46,183 nucleotides of DNA from CAVPDE01 sp964580575 (GCA_964580575.1 CAZOLJ010000034.1:1-46183); one strand, 5' to 3'. Positions 1 through 8,373 are shown, numbered from the stretch's first letter. The notes: generated from the letters alone by a model not told the origin. Made by a program: numbers and translations.

Positions 1-95
1 GAGTTCAAAGGCACAGAGGGGCAAAGGCACAAAGAAACAAAGGAATAAAGCAGAAGGGGTTTTCTGCTTTGTGCCTCCGTGCCCGTGTCCCTTTG
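1..95. repeat. Imperfect inverted repeat of the CACAAAGGCACAAAGG type
   Basis: The left half is built of GGCACAGAGG, GGCAAAGGCACAAAG and AAGCAGAA units. The right half (about 61-95) is the reverse complement type, TTCTGCTTTGTGCCTCCGTGCC, so the segment could fold into a long imperfect hairpin. A related copy lies at about 23505-23610 between hyuB and the hydratase/dehydrogenase fusion. It sits downstream of the MFS gene stop and could act as its 3' hairpin. Such dispersed intergenic repeats are common in Desulfobacterota genomes; no coding role is visible. Confidence 0.6.
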
Positions 96-128
96 GCCAT
101 TACTCTCTCGGGTTGAGCTGGCAGCAGG

Positions 129-1322
129 TCACGTCTGGCGCAATTTCAGCAAGCGCGAAAGGAAAGACCCGGAGAGGATGAGGACGCCTGTTCCCGCAAG
201 GGCTGCCGAAAAGTGGCCGGCATCTCCCAGAAGGCCTATTCCTACCGGTAGGGCGCCTCCGGCGAAAAGAAAACCCAGAGGCACTGCCGTGGACACGGCG
301 AGGCTTCGGCTCTCCGCTGAGCCGATGCGCGAAAGGGCGGCGAACCCTGCCGGAAAAAAACACACGGCCAGCATGGGTTGGAGAAAAACCACAAGGATCA
401 ACCAGGCATCGGGGCTCAATCCCAGGAGCATGGTGGTCAGGCCTGTGAACAGAAAGACCAGGACCAAGGTCCTTCCCGGACCGAAACGATCCGTGGCCCA
501 CCCGGCGATGAGCGATGTGAAGATCCCCGAAAATCTGGAGAGCCCGATAAGGGTGTTGGCGAAGGGGCGATCCATGCCCCGTTCAGCGGTGAGATAAAGA
601 GGGAGCATAGTGTAGGTTCCAAAGGTGCCGCTAATGCCAAGACCAAACAAGACGACCATGATCCACAAAGAGGATTGACCGAAAAGATTCCTGTAAGAAG
701 AAAAATTGGGAACTTCGCCCCGGAACTTTCCACCCTGGCCTAATCTCCAGAACGCCAAGCCACAGAGAACGGAGATCCCCGCGAGGAAAGCCAGCACGCT
801 GCGCCAGGAGAACCAGTTCAAAAGCACCTCGGAGAGCAGTGGGGCCGCCATGAAACCGAAGTTGGGCGCGAGTTCATGAATGGCCAGCGCTTTTCCCCAG
901 TGCTTTGCAGGGACAAGGGAGGTCAGGGTCGCAATCCCGGAGGGGAGGTAGAAGCCTGTGGCCAGGCCAAGAACGAGTAGACTGCCCCGAAGGCTCAAGA
1001 GGCTGTGGGATAGGGAAACCGCGGCCAGGGCAAGCGCCCCTGCAAAAGCGGAGAAGATGATCGTATTTCTGTGGGTCATGCGAGAGGAAAAGAGACCGGA
1101 TCCCATGACCGCCAGAAAATATCCTGTAGTCGTTATCAGGAACAAAGTGCCTGCCTGTGCGTGGGAGAAGGAGAGATCCGCTTCAATGGCCGGAAGCAGG
1201 GGAGCGATGATGATCCTGCCGGTGAAGTTGAGAAAAAAGATGGAGGCCAGGAGAAGGATCGGTCCTATCTGGGAACGAAAGCTTGAGCCTGCTTCGGTTG
1301 GCACTGTCGGGGGATTGTTCAA
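129..1322 (-). CDS. MFS transporter
   Basis: This encodes a 397-residue major facilitator superfamily permease, expected in the inner membrane. The protein is almost entirely hydrophobic helices with short basic loops. An MFS-type loop follows TM2 (GLFSSRMTHRNT, around residue 75) and a similar loop (AGWATDRFGPGR) lies near residue 265, consistent with two six-helix halves. The length is typical of 12-TM drug/sugar/organic acid MFS proteins. The start is TTG, about 8 nt after a GAGAGGA Shine-Dalgarno; no better ATG lies upstream. It is transcribed away from mltG and has no partner gene, so the substrate cannot be inferred. Confidence 0.85.
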   Translation of the reverse strand: MNNPPTVPTEAGSSFRSQIGPILLLASIFFLNFTGRIIIAPLLPAIEADLSFSHAQAGTLFLITTTGYFLAVMGSGLFSSRMTHRNTIIFSAFAGALALAAVSLSHSLLSLRGSLLVLGLATGFYLPSGIATLTSLVPAKHWGKALAIHELAPNFGFMAAPLLSEVLLNWFSWRSVLAFLAGISVLCGLAFWRLGQGGKFRGEVPNFSSYRNLFGQSSLWIMVVLFGLGISGTFGTYTMLPLYLTAERGMDRPFANTLIGLSRFSGIFTSLIAGWATDRFGPGRTLVLVFLFTGLTTMLLGLSPDAWLILVVFLQPMLAVCFFPAGFAALSRIGSAESRSLAVSTAVPLGFLFAGGALPVGIGLLGDAGHFSAALAGTGVLILSGSFLSRLLKLRQT

Positions 1323-1439
1323 GTCAAATTCCTCTCACTGATTCTGCGGACCGTCATTTACCAGATGAGAGGGAAAAAGACAAACCGCCTTTAATTGACT
1401 AACCGTATGCTGGAGGCTAAAGTGGGTTCCCAGAGGAAG

Positions 1440-1625
1440 ATTCCCCTGGCAGGTTCCCTTCACCCCCACCTTGCCCGCCTTAGGCGGTTAAACCTCCCCC
1501 GTCAGGGGCTGGAGTGGACCGGCCCGTCATCGGTCGGAATTCCGCTCCACTCGCGGGAGCCTCAAACCAGAATTCCCTCCCTGGTGGGAGGGGTTAGGGG
1601 AGGGGGGAGCAAATGGACTTTGGTA
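1440..1625. repeat. GC-rich palindromic intergenic repeat
   Basis: The 337 bp between the MFS gene and mltG hold no gene. Most of the space is palindromic: a CCCCCACCTTGCCCGCC/GGGGTTAGGGGAGGGGGGA-type outer pair and an inner hairpin around 1511-1550 with GGAGTGG and CCGCTCC arms. The left part (about 1459-1500) matches, in the opposite orientation, the repeat at about 42540-42615 between the two MacB genes. It is a dispersed repeat family, not a gene. Confidence 0.6.
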
Positions 1626-1659
1626 TACAAGGACTGAGGCACCGCACGAGAGCAGCTGC

Positions 1660-2691
1660 ATGATAACCCTTACACGAACAAGACTCGTTTTTATATCCAT
1701 CGGTCTTTTTTTCCTTGGGGTCGTGTTTTTCTCCCTCGGTTTTGGTCTTTTCCTTGTGAGCCCTGCGGACAAGGGAGGCGCGGACCAGGTTTTCATCGTG
1801 AAAGAGGGGTCCTCTCTCAAGGAGGTGGCCGGGGATCTGGAAAAGACAGGGCTCATTACCAACAAGACCCTTTTTGTCCTGTGGACGAGAGTGAAAGGGT
1901 ATGGCAAGGACATCCGGGCAGGCGAGTATGCTCTCAGTGCGGCCATGGCTCCGGTTCAACTGCTCGAGATCCTCAGAAAGGGTCTCGTGATTCTCCACCC
2001 GGTCACGATCCCGGAAGGGTTCACCACAGATCAGATTGCCGATGCTCTGGCAGCCAAAGGCCTTGCAGACAAGAAGCGTTTCTTGGAACTCACTCGAGAC
2101 AGGGCGCTGCTGCGACAATACGGAATCTCAGGTCCCAGTTTTGAGGGATATCTTTTTCCCGACACCTATCATTTCAGCAGGGGAATGCCGACGTTGGCCG
2201 TCCTCGACACCATGGTGAAGCGTTTCAAGCAAGTGGTCAGCCCTCTCGTGGACAAGTCACAAGGGACGGGGATGAAGTTCGAGGAGGTGGTGACCCTGGC
2301 CTCTATTGTCGAAAAGGAAACAGGCCGGCCTGAGGAGCGGCCGCTCATCGCCTCGGTGTTCTTGAACCGCCTCAGGCTGGGCATGCGCCTGGAAAGCGAC
2401 CCGACCGTCATCTATGGAATAGAGAATTTTGGCGGGGACTTGAAGAAAAAGGATTTGACGGAAAAAACGCCCTACAACACCTATGTCGTTCACGGCTTGA
2501 CCCCGGGGCCTATCGCCAACCCCGGCCTCGAATCCATCAAAGCGGTAATGGACCCAGCCAGAACCGATTATCTCTATTTTGTTTCCAGGAATGACGGGTC
2601 CCATCAGTTCTCAAAAACCCTGGCCGAGCACAATCGGGCCGTGGAGATCTACCAGAAAAGGAAAGGAAAAACGCCTGAAAAAACCTCTTGA
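1660..2691 (+). CDS. mltG: Endolytic murein transglycosylase MltG (YceG-like)
   Basis: MltG cleaves nascent glycan strands in the periplasm and is thought to terminate peptidoglycan chains. The 343-residue protein has an N-terminal membrane anchor (about residues 7-30), then a LysM-like region with EGFTTDQIADAL near residue 115. The catalytic YceG domain contains ASIVEKETGRPEERP, with the catalytic Glu in VEKET, and ESDPTVIYG, followed by the family-typical YNTYVVHGLTPGPIANPG near residue 275. The length is normal for the family. The Shine-Dalgarno is weak. This housekeeping gene has no functional link to the downstream operon, whose promoter -35 box overlaps its stop codon. Confidence 0.93.
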   Translation: MITLTRTRLVFISIGLFFLGVVFFSLGFGLFLVSPADKGGADQVFIVKEGSSLKEVAGDLEKTGLITNKTLFVLWTRVKGYGKDIRAGEYALSAAMAPVQLLEILRKGLVILHPVTIPEGFTTDQIADALAAKGLADKKRFLELTRDRALLRQYGISGPSFEGYLFPDTYHFSRGMPTLAVLDTMVKRFKQVVSPLVDKSQGTGMKFEEVVTLASIVEKETGRPEERPLIASVFLNRLRLGMRLESDPTVIYGIENFGGDLKKKDLTEKTPYNTYVVHGLTPGPIANPGLESIKAVMDPARTDYLYFVSRNDGSHQFSKTLAEHNRAVEIYQKRKGKTPEKTS

Positions 2692-2716
2692 CGGCCCTAG
2701 GTGTATACCGTATACA
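2688..2716 (+). promoter_or_regulatory. Sigma70-type promoter of the catabolic operon
   Basis: TTGACG (2688-2693) and TATACA (2711-2716) are separated by 17 bp, which is close to the sigma70 consensus. The -35 box overlaps the mltG stop codon. Transcription would start near 2723, giving a leader of about 115 nt before the CoA-transferase start at 2837, which has a GGAGG ribosome site. The -10 hexamer forms the right arm of a palindrome, so repressor binding there would block the promoter. The elements are read directly; promoter activity is inferred. Confidence 0.65.
2702..2716. promoter_or_regulatory. Palindromic operator, candidate GntR/FCD site
   Basis: TGTATAC-C-GTATACA is a perfect 7-bp inverted repeat with a one-base centre. 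GTATAC-type palindromes are typical operators of FCD-subfamily GntR regulators, and one such regulator is encoded inside this operon (7233-7949). The site covers the -10 box, which suggests repression relieved by a pathway acyl-CoA or acid. A weaker TGGTATACAA occurs at 1621-1630. Confidence 0.6.
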
Positions 2717-2836
2717 AATAGCTGCCAAATAACTGATTTGTAGCTGCGTCAGAGCGATCCTTGGCTTTCTTCCCTCGACCCCGTTGGCGAGGATTTACCC
2801 TTCTCTCATCAACCCTTTTTTTGTCGGAGGACTCCC

Positions 2837-4027
2837 ATGGATGTATTCAAGAACATAACGATTTTGTCCCTGGAACAAGCAACGGTGCTGCCCTATCTGA
2901 CCTTCAGACTGGCCCAGGACGGGATGCAGGTCTACAGGCTGGAACACCCTGTTTACGGGGATCCCAACCGACTGATCGGAGATAACGTCCTCAACGAAGA
3001 CCGTATGAATGCCTATTTCCTGTGCATCAATGCAGGCAAAAAAGCGCTCAGTCTCGATCTGGCGGATCCGGAAGGCCAAAAGATCTTTCACGGCCTCATC
3101 AAGAAGCTCAAGGTCGACATTTTTGCGACCAACCAACTTCCCAGGAACTACAAGAAGCTGGGCATTGATTATGAAACCATGAAAGCACTGAAGCCGGACA
3201 TCCTCTGGCTGGGGATGACCGGTTTCGGGCCGGACAGCAACGAGGCGGCCTATGATCCCATTCTGCAGGCTAGATCAGGTCTCATGGAAGTGACCGGGGA
3301 AGCCAAGGGGGACCCCCAGGTCCTCGGCATTCCTCTGCCGGACATGGGGACCAGCGTCCACGGCTACGGCGAGCTCATGAAAGCGCTGTTCAAGCGGCAA
3401 GCGACAGGCGAAGGCTCCTGCATCAACCTTTCCATGTTCGAATCCTCTGTGTCCTGGCTAACCGTGCCCATCACCATGACCTCCACCTTCAAGAAAAAGA
3501 TCACGCGAAGAGGCAATACCCATGAGTTCTTCTGCCCCGTCTCCGTGTACAAGACCAAAGACGGATTTGCCTACGTCGCCGTGGGCAATGACCGGCAGTG
3601 GAAGTCCCTGGTGAGCGAGCCCATGTTCAAATCCCTGGACAAGCCGGAGTACGAGAAAAACGCGGGAAGGATCAAGGACGTGGAGAACCTCAACAAGGCG
3701 ATCAATGCGATTACCGAGAAGCACACCACCCATGAGCTGATCGAGCTGTTCAATCGAATCACCCTTCCCATCAGCAAGATCAAGACGATTCCTGAAGTGG
3801 TCGTGGATCCCCTTGTGGAGCGGAGGCTGGTTTACTCCACGGATCCGAAGACGGGGATCAAGCTCACCCTGGCCCCGCCCCCGACCATGACGCCCCACTT
3901 GGAGGAAATCCATCGACAGATGTCGTTCCCGCCCAGGTTCGGAGAACAAAACCAGGAGATTTACGGAAAACTGCTCGGTTACTCTGACGCGGACCTGGCC
4001 CGCCTCAAGGAGAAAAAGGTCATCTAG
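2837..4027 (+). CDS. Family III CoA-transferase (CaiB/BaiF)
   Basis: This enzyme moves CoA between carboxylic acids. The 396-residue protein has the family III fold signatures: an N-terminal LSLEQATVLPYLT segment, a CINAGKKALSLDL region near residue 63, and the catalytic aspartate at residue 169 in PLPDMGTS, the position known from formyl-CoA transferase. The C-terminal helical part ends with LLGYSDADLARLK, also typical. It is the first gene of the operon, 21 nt before etfB, so it probably activates the pathway substrate or exchanges CoA with an end product. The start has a GGAGG site. The substrate is unknown. Confidence 0.9.
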   Translation: MDVFKNITILSLEQATVLPYLTFRLAQDGMQVYRLEHPVYGDPNRLIGDNVLNEDRMNAYFLCINAGKKALSLDLADPEGQKIFHGLIKKLKVDIFATNQLPRNYKKLGIDYETMKALKPDILWLGMTGFGPDSNEAAYDPILQARSGLMEVTGEAKGDPQVLGIPLPDMGTSVHGYGELMKALFKRQATGEGSCINLSMFESSVSWLTVPITMTSTFKKKITRRGNTHEFFCPVSVYKTKDGFAYVAVGNDRQWKSLVSEPMFKSLDKPEYEKNAGRIKDVENLNKAINAITEKHTTHELIELFNRITLPISKIKTIPEVVVDPLVERRLVYSTDPKTGIKLTLAPPPTMTPHLEEIHRQMSFPPRFGEQNQEIYGKLLGYSDADLARLKEKKVI

Positions 4028-4047
4028 GTCTCAGAGGAGAAAAACGG

Positions 4048-4839
4048 ATGAAGATCATCGTACTTGTGAAGCAGGTTCCCAACACGACGGAAGTGAAGCT
4101 GGACCCCAAAACAGGGAATCTAATTCGGGAAGGCATTGAGAGCATTATCAATCCGGACGATCGTCATGCCCTGGAAGCAGCGGTGCACCTCAAAGAGAGT
4201 GCAAAAGCGAAAGTGACCGTCCTGTCCATGGGACCTCCGCAAGCCATTGATGCGGTGTCCGAGGCCATGGGCATGGGCGCGGACGAGGGAATCCTGCTGA
4301 CGGACAGGGCTTTTGCCGGTGCAGACACGTGGGCGACGTCGTCGACCCTCGGTAAGGCTATTGAAACGATCGGCGCCTTTGACCTGGTCCTGTGCGGCCG
4401 CCAGGCCATTGACGGGGACACGGCGCAGATCGGTCCCCAGGTCGCGGATTATCTCAAGGTGCCGCAGGTGACCTACGTGATCGGTATCGAAGAGATCAGG
4501 GAGAAAAGCATTGTGGTCAAGCGGCGGCTGGAGGATGGGTTTGAGCGGGTGGAGTGTGATCTTCCGGCTCTTCTCACCGTCATCGGCGAGATGAACACCC
4601 CAAGGTATCCTTTTGTGAGCCGCCTGATCGATGCCTGCAGAGAAAAAGCTCCCATCAAAACCTGGAATGCGGCAGACATCGGCGTTCAAACCAGGGACGT
4701 GGGTCTCGAGGGATCCCTCACGCACGTGATCAAGACCTTTGCGCCCAAGCTTCAGAGGCAGACGGAGATGATCCAGGGGGATGCAAAGAGCGCGGTGAAA
4801 ACCCTGGCCGGCAAGCTGAGGGAAAAGAAATTGCTCTGA
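4048..4839 (+). CDS. etfB: Electron transfer flavoprotein beta subunit
   Basis: This is the 263-residue beta subunit of an ETF, which takes electrons from an acyl-CoA dehydrogenase. It starts with the family hallmark MKIIVLVKQVPNT. It contains INPDDRHALEAAVHLKE near residue 35, VLSMGPPQA near 58, GADEGILLTDRAFAGADTWAT near 77, and the LCGRQAIDGDTAQIGPQ signature near 112. The order etfB, ferredoxin-etfA, acyl-CoA dehydrogenase is that of bifurcating or confurcating complexes such as the caffeyl-CoA reductase CarCDE genes. Those hold NAD on EtfB plus two FADs, but whether this protein bifurcates cannot be told from sequence alone. Confidence 0.93.
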   Translation: MKIIVLVKQVPNTTEVKLDPKTGNLIREGIESIINPDDRHALEAAVHLKESAKAKVTVLSMGPPQAIDAVSEAMGMGADEGILLTDRAFAGADTWATSSTLGKAIETIGAFDLVLCGRQAIDGDTAQIGPQVADYLKVPQVTYVIGIEEIREKSIVVKRRLEDGFERVECDLPALLTVIGEMNTPRYPFVSRLIDACREKAPIKTWNAADIGVQTRDVGLEGSLTHVIKTFAPKLQRQTEMIQGDAKSAVKTLAGKLREKKLL

Positions 4840-4886
4840 ACACCGGATGTTCAGGAATTGCGACTTGAGGAAGAGGAGACAGGCCA

Positions 4887-6068
4887 ATGACAGTTTGGGT
4901 AGAAGTGGATCTTTGCAGTGGTTGCAAGCGGTGTGTGAGAGCGTGTCCCTACGGTGCGATTGAGATGAAGGAGGGGAAAGCCCAGGTGCAGGATCGGTGC
5001 ACCTCGTGCGGAGCCTGCCTCCAGGTGTGCAAGGAAAAAGCGCTGCAGACCGATGTGAAGCCCAGGGAGATCCCTGATTTCAGCGATAGGAAAGGCGTCT
5101 GGGTTTTTGCAGAACAAAGGGAAGGCCATCTCAACAAGGTCTCCCTGGAACTGCTCGGAAAGGCCCAGGAATTGGGAGCGGCTCTGAGCCAGAACGTATC
5201 CGCCGTTCTCCTGGGCGACGGGGTTGCCGGCTTGGCCGAAACCCTCATCGAGTACGGAGCAGAGTCGGTTTATCTGGCGGAGCACAAGGCGCTGAAGGAT
5301 TTTCGAACCAACGCCTATACCCAGGCGCTCGAAGAGCTGGTGAAACAATACAAGCCCAACATCCTGCTCATGGGCGCAACCCACCTGGGCCGGGATCTGG
5401 CCCCGAGAGTTTCCCGGCGCGTGGAAGTGGGGCTCACGGCGGACTGCACGGAGCTCAGCATCGACCCCGCAGAGGGGATCCTTCTTCAGACCAGGCCGGC
5501 GTTTGGCGGCAACGTGATGGCCACCATCGCCAACCGATATTCCCGTCCCCAAATGGCGACCGTGCGACCGGGTGTGATGGAACCAGTCAAAAAACCGGGC
5601 GCAAAGGGAAAGGTGGTTAAACACGAGGCGTCCCTCAAAGAAGAGGAGATCGGGACAAGAGTTCTGGAGCTGGTGAGAGAAAAAAAGAAGAGGGCCAACC
5701 TGTCCGAGGCAAGAGTGATTGTCGCAGGCGGCCGAGGAGTAGGGGATGCTGCCGGATTCAAGATTCTGGAAGAGCTGGCAACGGTTCTGGGAGGAGAGCT
5801 GGCAGGAACCCGTGTGGCCGTTGAGGAAGGGTGGATTACGGCGGACCGCCAGGTGGGCCAGACCGGTCAATCGGTTCGGCCCGAGCTCTATGTCGCCTGC
5901 GGGATTTCCGGTGCGATCCAACACAGGGCCGGCATGATGAACTCCCGGTACATCGTGGCGGTGAACAAAGATCCGAGAGCGCCCATTTTCCAGGTGGCAG
6001 ATTGGGGAATCGTGGGAGCTCTCCACGATGTGGTCCCGGAAATGATCGAGAAACTGAAGAACAAGTGA
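4887..6068 (+). CDS. etfA: EtfA with N-terminal 2[4Fe-4S] ferredoxin domain
   Basis: The 393-residue protein is about 70 residues longer than a plain EtfA because of an N-terminal bacterial ferredoxin domain. Its cluster ligands are Cys10, 13, 16 and 20 and Cys38, 41, 44 and 48. The ETF alpha domain follows, with VWVFAEQREGHLNKVSLELLG near residue 72. The FAD-binding C-terminus includes GGRGVGDAAGFK, TGQSVRPELYVACGISGAIQH and a final ADWGIVGALHDVVPEMIEKL. The same fusion is known in CarE of the electron-bifurcating caffeyl-CoA reductase. The built-in ferredoxin domain suggests electron exchange with free ferredoxin (inference). It lies directly between etfB and the acyl-CoA dehydrogenase gene. 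Confidence 0.93.
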   Translation: MTVWVEVDLCSGCKRCVRACPYGAIEMKEGKAQVQDRCTSCGACLQVCKEKALQTDVKPREIPDFSDRKGVWVFAEQREGHLNKVSLELLGKAQELGAALSQNVSAVLLGDGVAGLAETLIEYGAESVYLAEHKALKDFRTNAYTQALEELVKQYKPNILLMGATHLGRDLAPRVSRRVEVGLTADCTELSIDPAEGILLQTRPAFGGNVMATIANRYSRPQMATVRPGVMEPVKKPGAKGKVVKHEASLKEEEIGTRVLELVREKKKRANLSEARVIVAGGRGVGDAAGFKILEELATVLGGELAGTRVAVEEGWITADRQVGQTGQSVRPELYVACGISGAIQHRAGMMNSRYIVAVNKDPRAPIFQVADWGIVGALHDVVPEMIEKLKNK

Positions 6069-6097
6069 AGGGGTTTCCATCTCGCGGAGGCTGAAGC

Positions 6098-7228
6098 ATG
6101 AGATCCAATGTTGAGGAACTGGTAAGAAAGAGCATCGCACGCTTCGTGGATACGGAGCTCAAACCGAGGGCTCAGGAGATTGACGAGAAGGGCGAGTTTC
6201 CCATGGAAGTATTCCAGGAGATGGGCAGGATGGGAGTGTTTGGAATCCGATACCCCAAAGACAAGGGGGGATCCGGCGGAAACACGACGCTCTACTGCAT
6301 CATCTGCGAAGAGCTTTCCCGAGGCCTGGTGAGCGCAGCGGCCACCACCGCCATGCAGTGCCTGATGGGGACCAACTTTCTCTTCCACTACGGAACCCCT
6401 GAAATGCATGAGAAGTATTTTTTGCCGGCCATGAGGGGAGAGAAGATCGCCTGCTTCTGCCTAACCGAGCCCGAGGCAGGAGGAGACCTTGGAAATGTGA
6501 GCACTCTGGCTACCAAGACGGCTGACGGATATGTGCTGAACGGGTTGAAGACCTGGGTGACCAATGGTCCTGTCGCCTCATTCTACACGGTCCTGTGCCA
6601 GACCGATCCAGCAAAGAAGCTGAGAGGGCTCAATTTCTTCTTTGTGCCGAGGGATACGCCCGGGGTTTCAGTGAGCAAACCGTTCAATCTTCTGGGGACA
6701 AGGACAACCCCTATCTGTGATCTGGCCCTGACGGACGTGAGAATTCCCTCTCATCACATGCTGTGCCCGGAGGGCCAAGGCACGGACAATCTCCTGGCCA
6801 TCCTGGCGGAGATCCGAAGCATGACAGCAGCTTTGGCAGTAGGTTTGGTGCGGGCGGCGCTTCACGACTGCATCCAGTATGCTCACGAAAGGGTGGCTTT
6901 CGGGAAAACCATCAGCAACTATCAGCTGATCCAGGCCAAGGTGGCGGAAATGTGTGTGGACCTCGAGGCCTCCAGACTGCTCACCTACAAGGCCACCCAC
7001 ATGATTGACAACAAAATCCCCTGCCTGCCTGAGGCCAGCATGGCCAAGTACTATGCCACGGAGTCAGCCTGCAAAGCCGGCGATTACGCCACCCGGATAT
7101 TCGGCGCCTACGGATATTCCATGGAATACACCGCTCAGCGCTACTACAGGGACAACCGTTTCCTGCTGTACGGAGGCGGAACGCACGAAGTTCTCCTGCC
7201 CAACATTGCTCGCTGGGCAGGGCTCTGA
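6098..7228 (+). CDS. Acyl-CoA dehydrogenase
   Basis: This flavoprotein desaturates an acyl-CoA at C2-C3, or works in reverse as a reductase with the ETF. At 376 residues it has normal family length. FAD and substrate motifs include CFCLTEPEAGGDLGNVST near residue 126, WVTNGP near 152, and RVAFGKTISNYQLIQAKVAEM near 265. The usual catalytic-base motif YEGT near the C-terminus is replaced by GGGT (residues 359-362), as in isovaleryl-CoA dehydrogenase-type enzymes, where the base sits elsewhere. A glutamate in LAEIRSM near residue 244 is one candidate base. It is immediately downstream of etfBA; the GntR gene starts 5 nt after its stop codon. Confidence 0.92.
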   Translation: MRSNVEELVRKSIARFVDTELKPRAQEIDEKGEFPMEVFQEMGRMGVFGIRYPKDKGGSGGNTTLYCIICEELSRGLVSAAATTAMQCLMGTNFLFHYGTPEMHEKYFLPAMRGEKIACFCLTEPEAGGDLGNVSTLATKTADGYVLNGLKTWVTNGPVASFYTVLCQTDPAKKLRGLNFFFVPRDTPGVSVSKPFNLLGTRTTPICDLALTDVRIPSHHMLCPEGQGTDNLLAILAEIRSMTAALAVGLVRAALHDCIQYAHERVAFGKTISNYQLIQAKVAEMCVDLEASRLLTYKATHMIDNKIPCLPEASMAKYYATESACKAGDYATRIFGAYGYSMEYTAQRYYRDNRFLLYGGGTHEVLLPNIARWAGL

Positions 7229-7232
7229 TCCT

Positions 7233-7949
7233 ATGGGTGTAAGAAGAGAAATAGAAATGAGAGGGCCGGACCTGACCCCTCTGGGAGCCATGCCAGACAG
7301 GAAATCTCTCGGGGAACACGTGTTCGAGAACCTGAGGCAGGCCATCATTCGAGGGGATGTGGCGCCGGGAGACCGGCTGGTGGAAAGCCGCATCGCCGGA
7401 GTCCTGGACATCAGCCGGACTCCTGTGAGGGAAGCCATTCACAAGCTGGAGAGGGAAGGCCTTCTCCGCAAGCTCCCTCACGGCGGATTCACAGTGGTTC
7501 ATTTGAGTCGGGAAGACATTGAGGAGACCTTTGGAATACGGTGCGTTCTGGAAAGCTACGCTGCAAGATTGGCAGCCCTTAGTCACAGGGAAGAAGATCT
7601 CATTCCCCTGGAGGAGAAGATCAGGGAGTTTCAGGTTTGCCTGGGGAAAGGCCGGTTAGAGGAACTGCCGAAGATCAATACGGAGTTTCACAACCTCTTC
7701 TATGCGCTGAGCCGGAGCCCGAAGCTGATCAAGCTCATCAACGATCAGCGGGATCAGATCTTCCGGTTCAGAAGAATCCTCTTGAAAATGGACAACATGG
7801 CTAAGACCAGCAACGAGGACCACCGCAACATGCTGGAGGCCATCAGGCAGAGAGATGTCAACCGGGTCGAGAAGCTGGTGAAGGAGCACATTGCAAGGGG
7901 AAAGAAGATTGTATTGAAAGCGCTGGAAGAAGAACCCAATGAACTGTAA
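7233..7949 (+). CDS. GntR-family transcriptional regulator, FCD subfamily
   Basis: The 238-residue protein has an N-terminal winged helix (GEHVFENLRQAIIRG, then SRTPVREAIHKLEREGLL). A C-terminal all-helical FCD effector domain carries FGIRCVLESYAARLAA, an FHNLFYALSRS segment and EDHRNMLEAIRQRD. FCD regulators usually repress and are released by carboxylates or acyl-CoAs. ATG starts exist at 7233, 7257 (after an AGAAGAG sequence) and 7290; 7233 is given as the longest start that does not run into the upstream gene. Its position inside the operon and the palindrome on the operon promoter at 2702-2716 argue for autoregulation of the whole pathway. Confidence 0.9.
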   Translation: MGVRREIEMRGPDLTPLGAMPDRKSLGEHVFENLRQAIIRGDVAPGDRLVESRIAGVLDISRTPVREAIHKLEREGLLRKLPHGGFTVVHLSREDIEETFGIRCVLESYAARLAALSHREEDLIPLEEKIREFQVCLGKGRLEELPKINTEFHNLFYALSRSPKLIKLINDQRDQIFRFRRILLKMDNMAKTSNEDHRNMLEAIRQRDVNRVEKLVKEHIARGKKIVLKALEEEPNEL

Positions 7950-7971
7950 GCAATCAGGGAGCTAGGATCCT

Positions 7972-8373
7972 ATGATGACGGAGAGAAAAACAAGAGTGCT
8001 TTTGGCAAAACCTGGGCTGGACGGCCATGACCGAGGCGCCAAGGTCGTGGCCCACGCCCTCAAGGAAGCCGGAATGGAAGTGATTTACACGGGCCTTCAT
8101 CAGACCGTGCCGAGCATTGTCAAGCAGGCGGTCCAGGAAGGAGTGGATGTCATCGGCCTTTCGATCATGTCCGGGGCCCACGTCCCCATCTGCAGGAAGC
8201 TGATGGACCTCGTCAAGAAAGAGGAGATCAGCGACGTTCTCGTTGTCGTGGGAGGGGTCATTCCCGCCAAGGATGTTCCCGTGTTGCAAGGTCTCGGCGT
8301 CAAAGGGGTCTTTCCGGGAGGGACGCGGTTTGAGGAGATCAGCCAGTTCATCAAGGAAAATGTGAAGCATTGA
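7972..8373 (+). CDS. B12-binding small subunit of acyl-CoA mutase
   Basis: This 133-residue cobalamin-binding domain is encoded separately from the catalytic subunit, as in isobutyryl-, 2-hydroxyisobutyryl- and archaeal methylmalonyl-CoA mutases. The DGHDRG motif at about residues 19-24 provides the histidine that replaces dimethylbenzimidazole as the lower cobalt ligand. The strand IGLSIMSGAH and the LVVVGGVIPAKD and GVFPGGT segments complete the Rossmann-like B12 fold. The start (ATGATG at 7972) follows an AGGGAG sequence. The small-subunit gene precedes the large-subunit gene by 133 bp. No MeaB/ArgK-type chaperone gene lies in the window. Confidence 0.93.
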   Translation: MMTERKTRVLLAKPGLDGHDRGAKVVAHALKEAGMEVIYTGLHQTVPSIVKQAVQEGVDVIGLSIMSGAHVPICRKLMDLVKKEEISDVLVVVGGVIPAKDVPVLQGLGVKGVFPGGTRFEEISQFIKENVKH

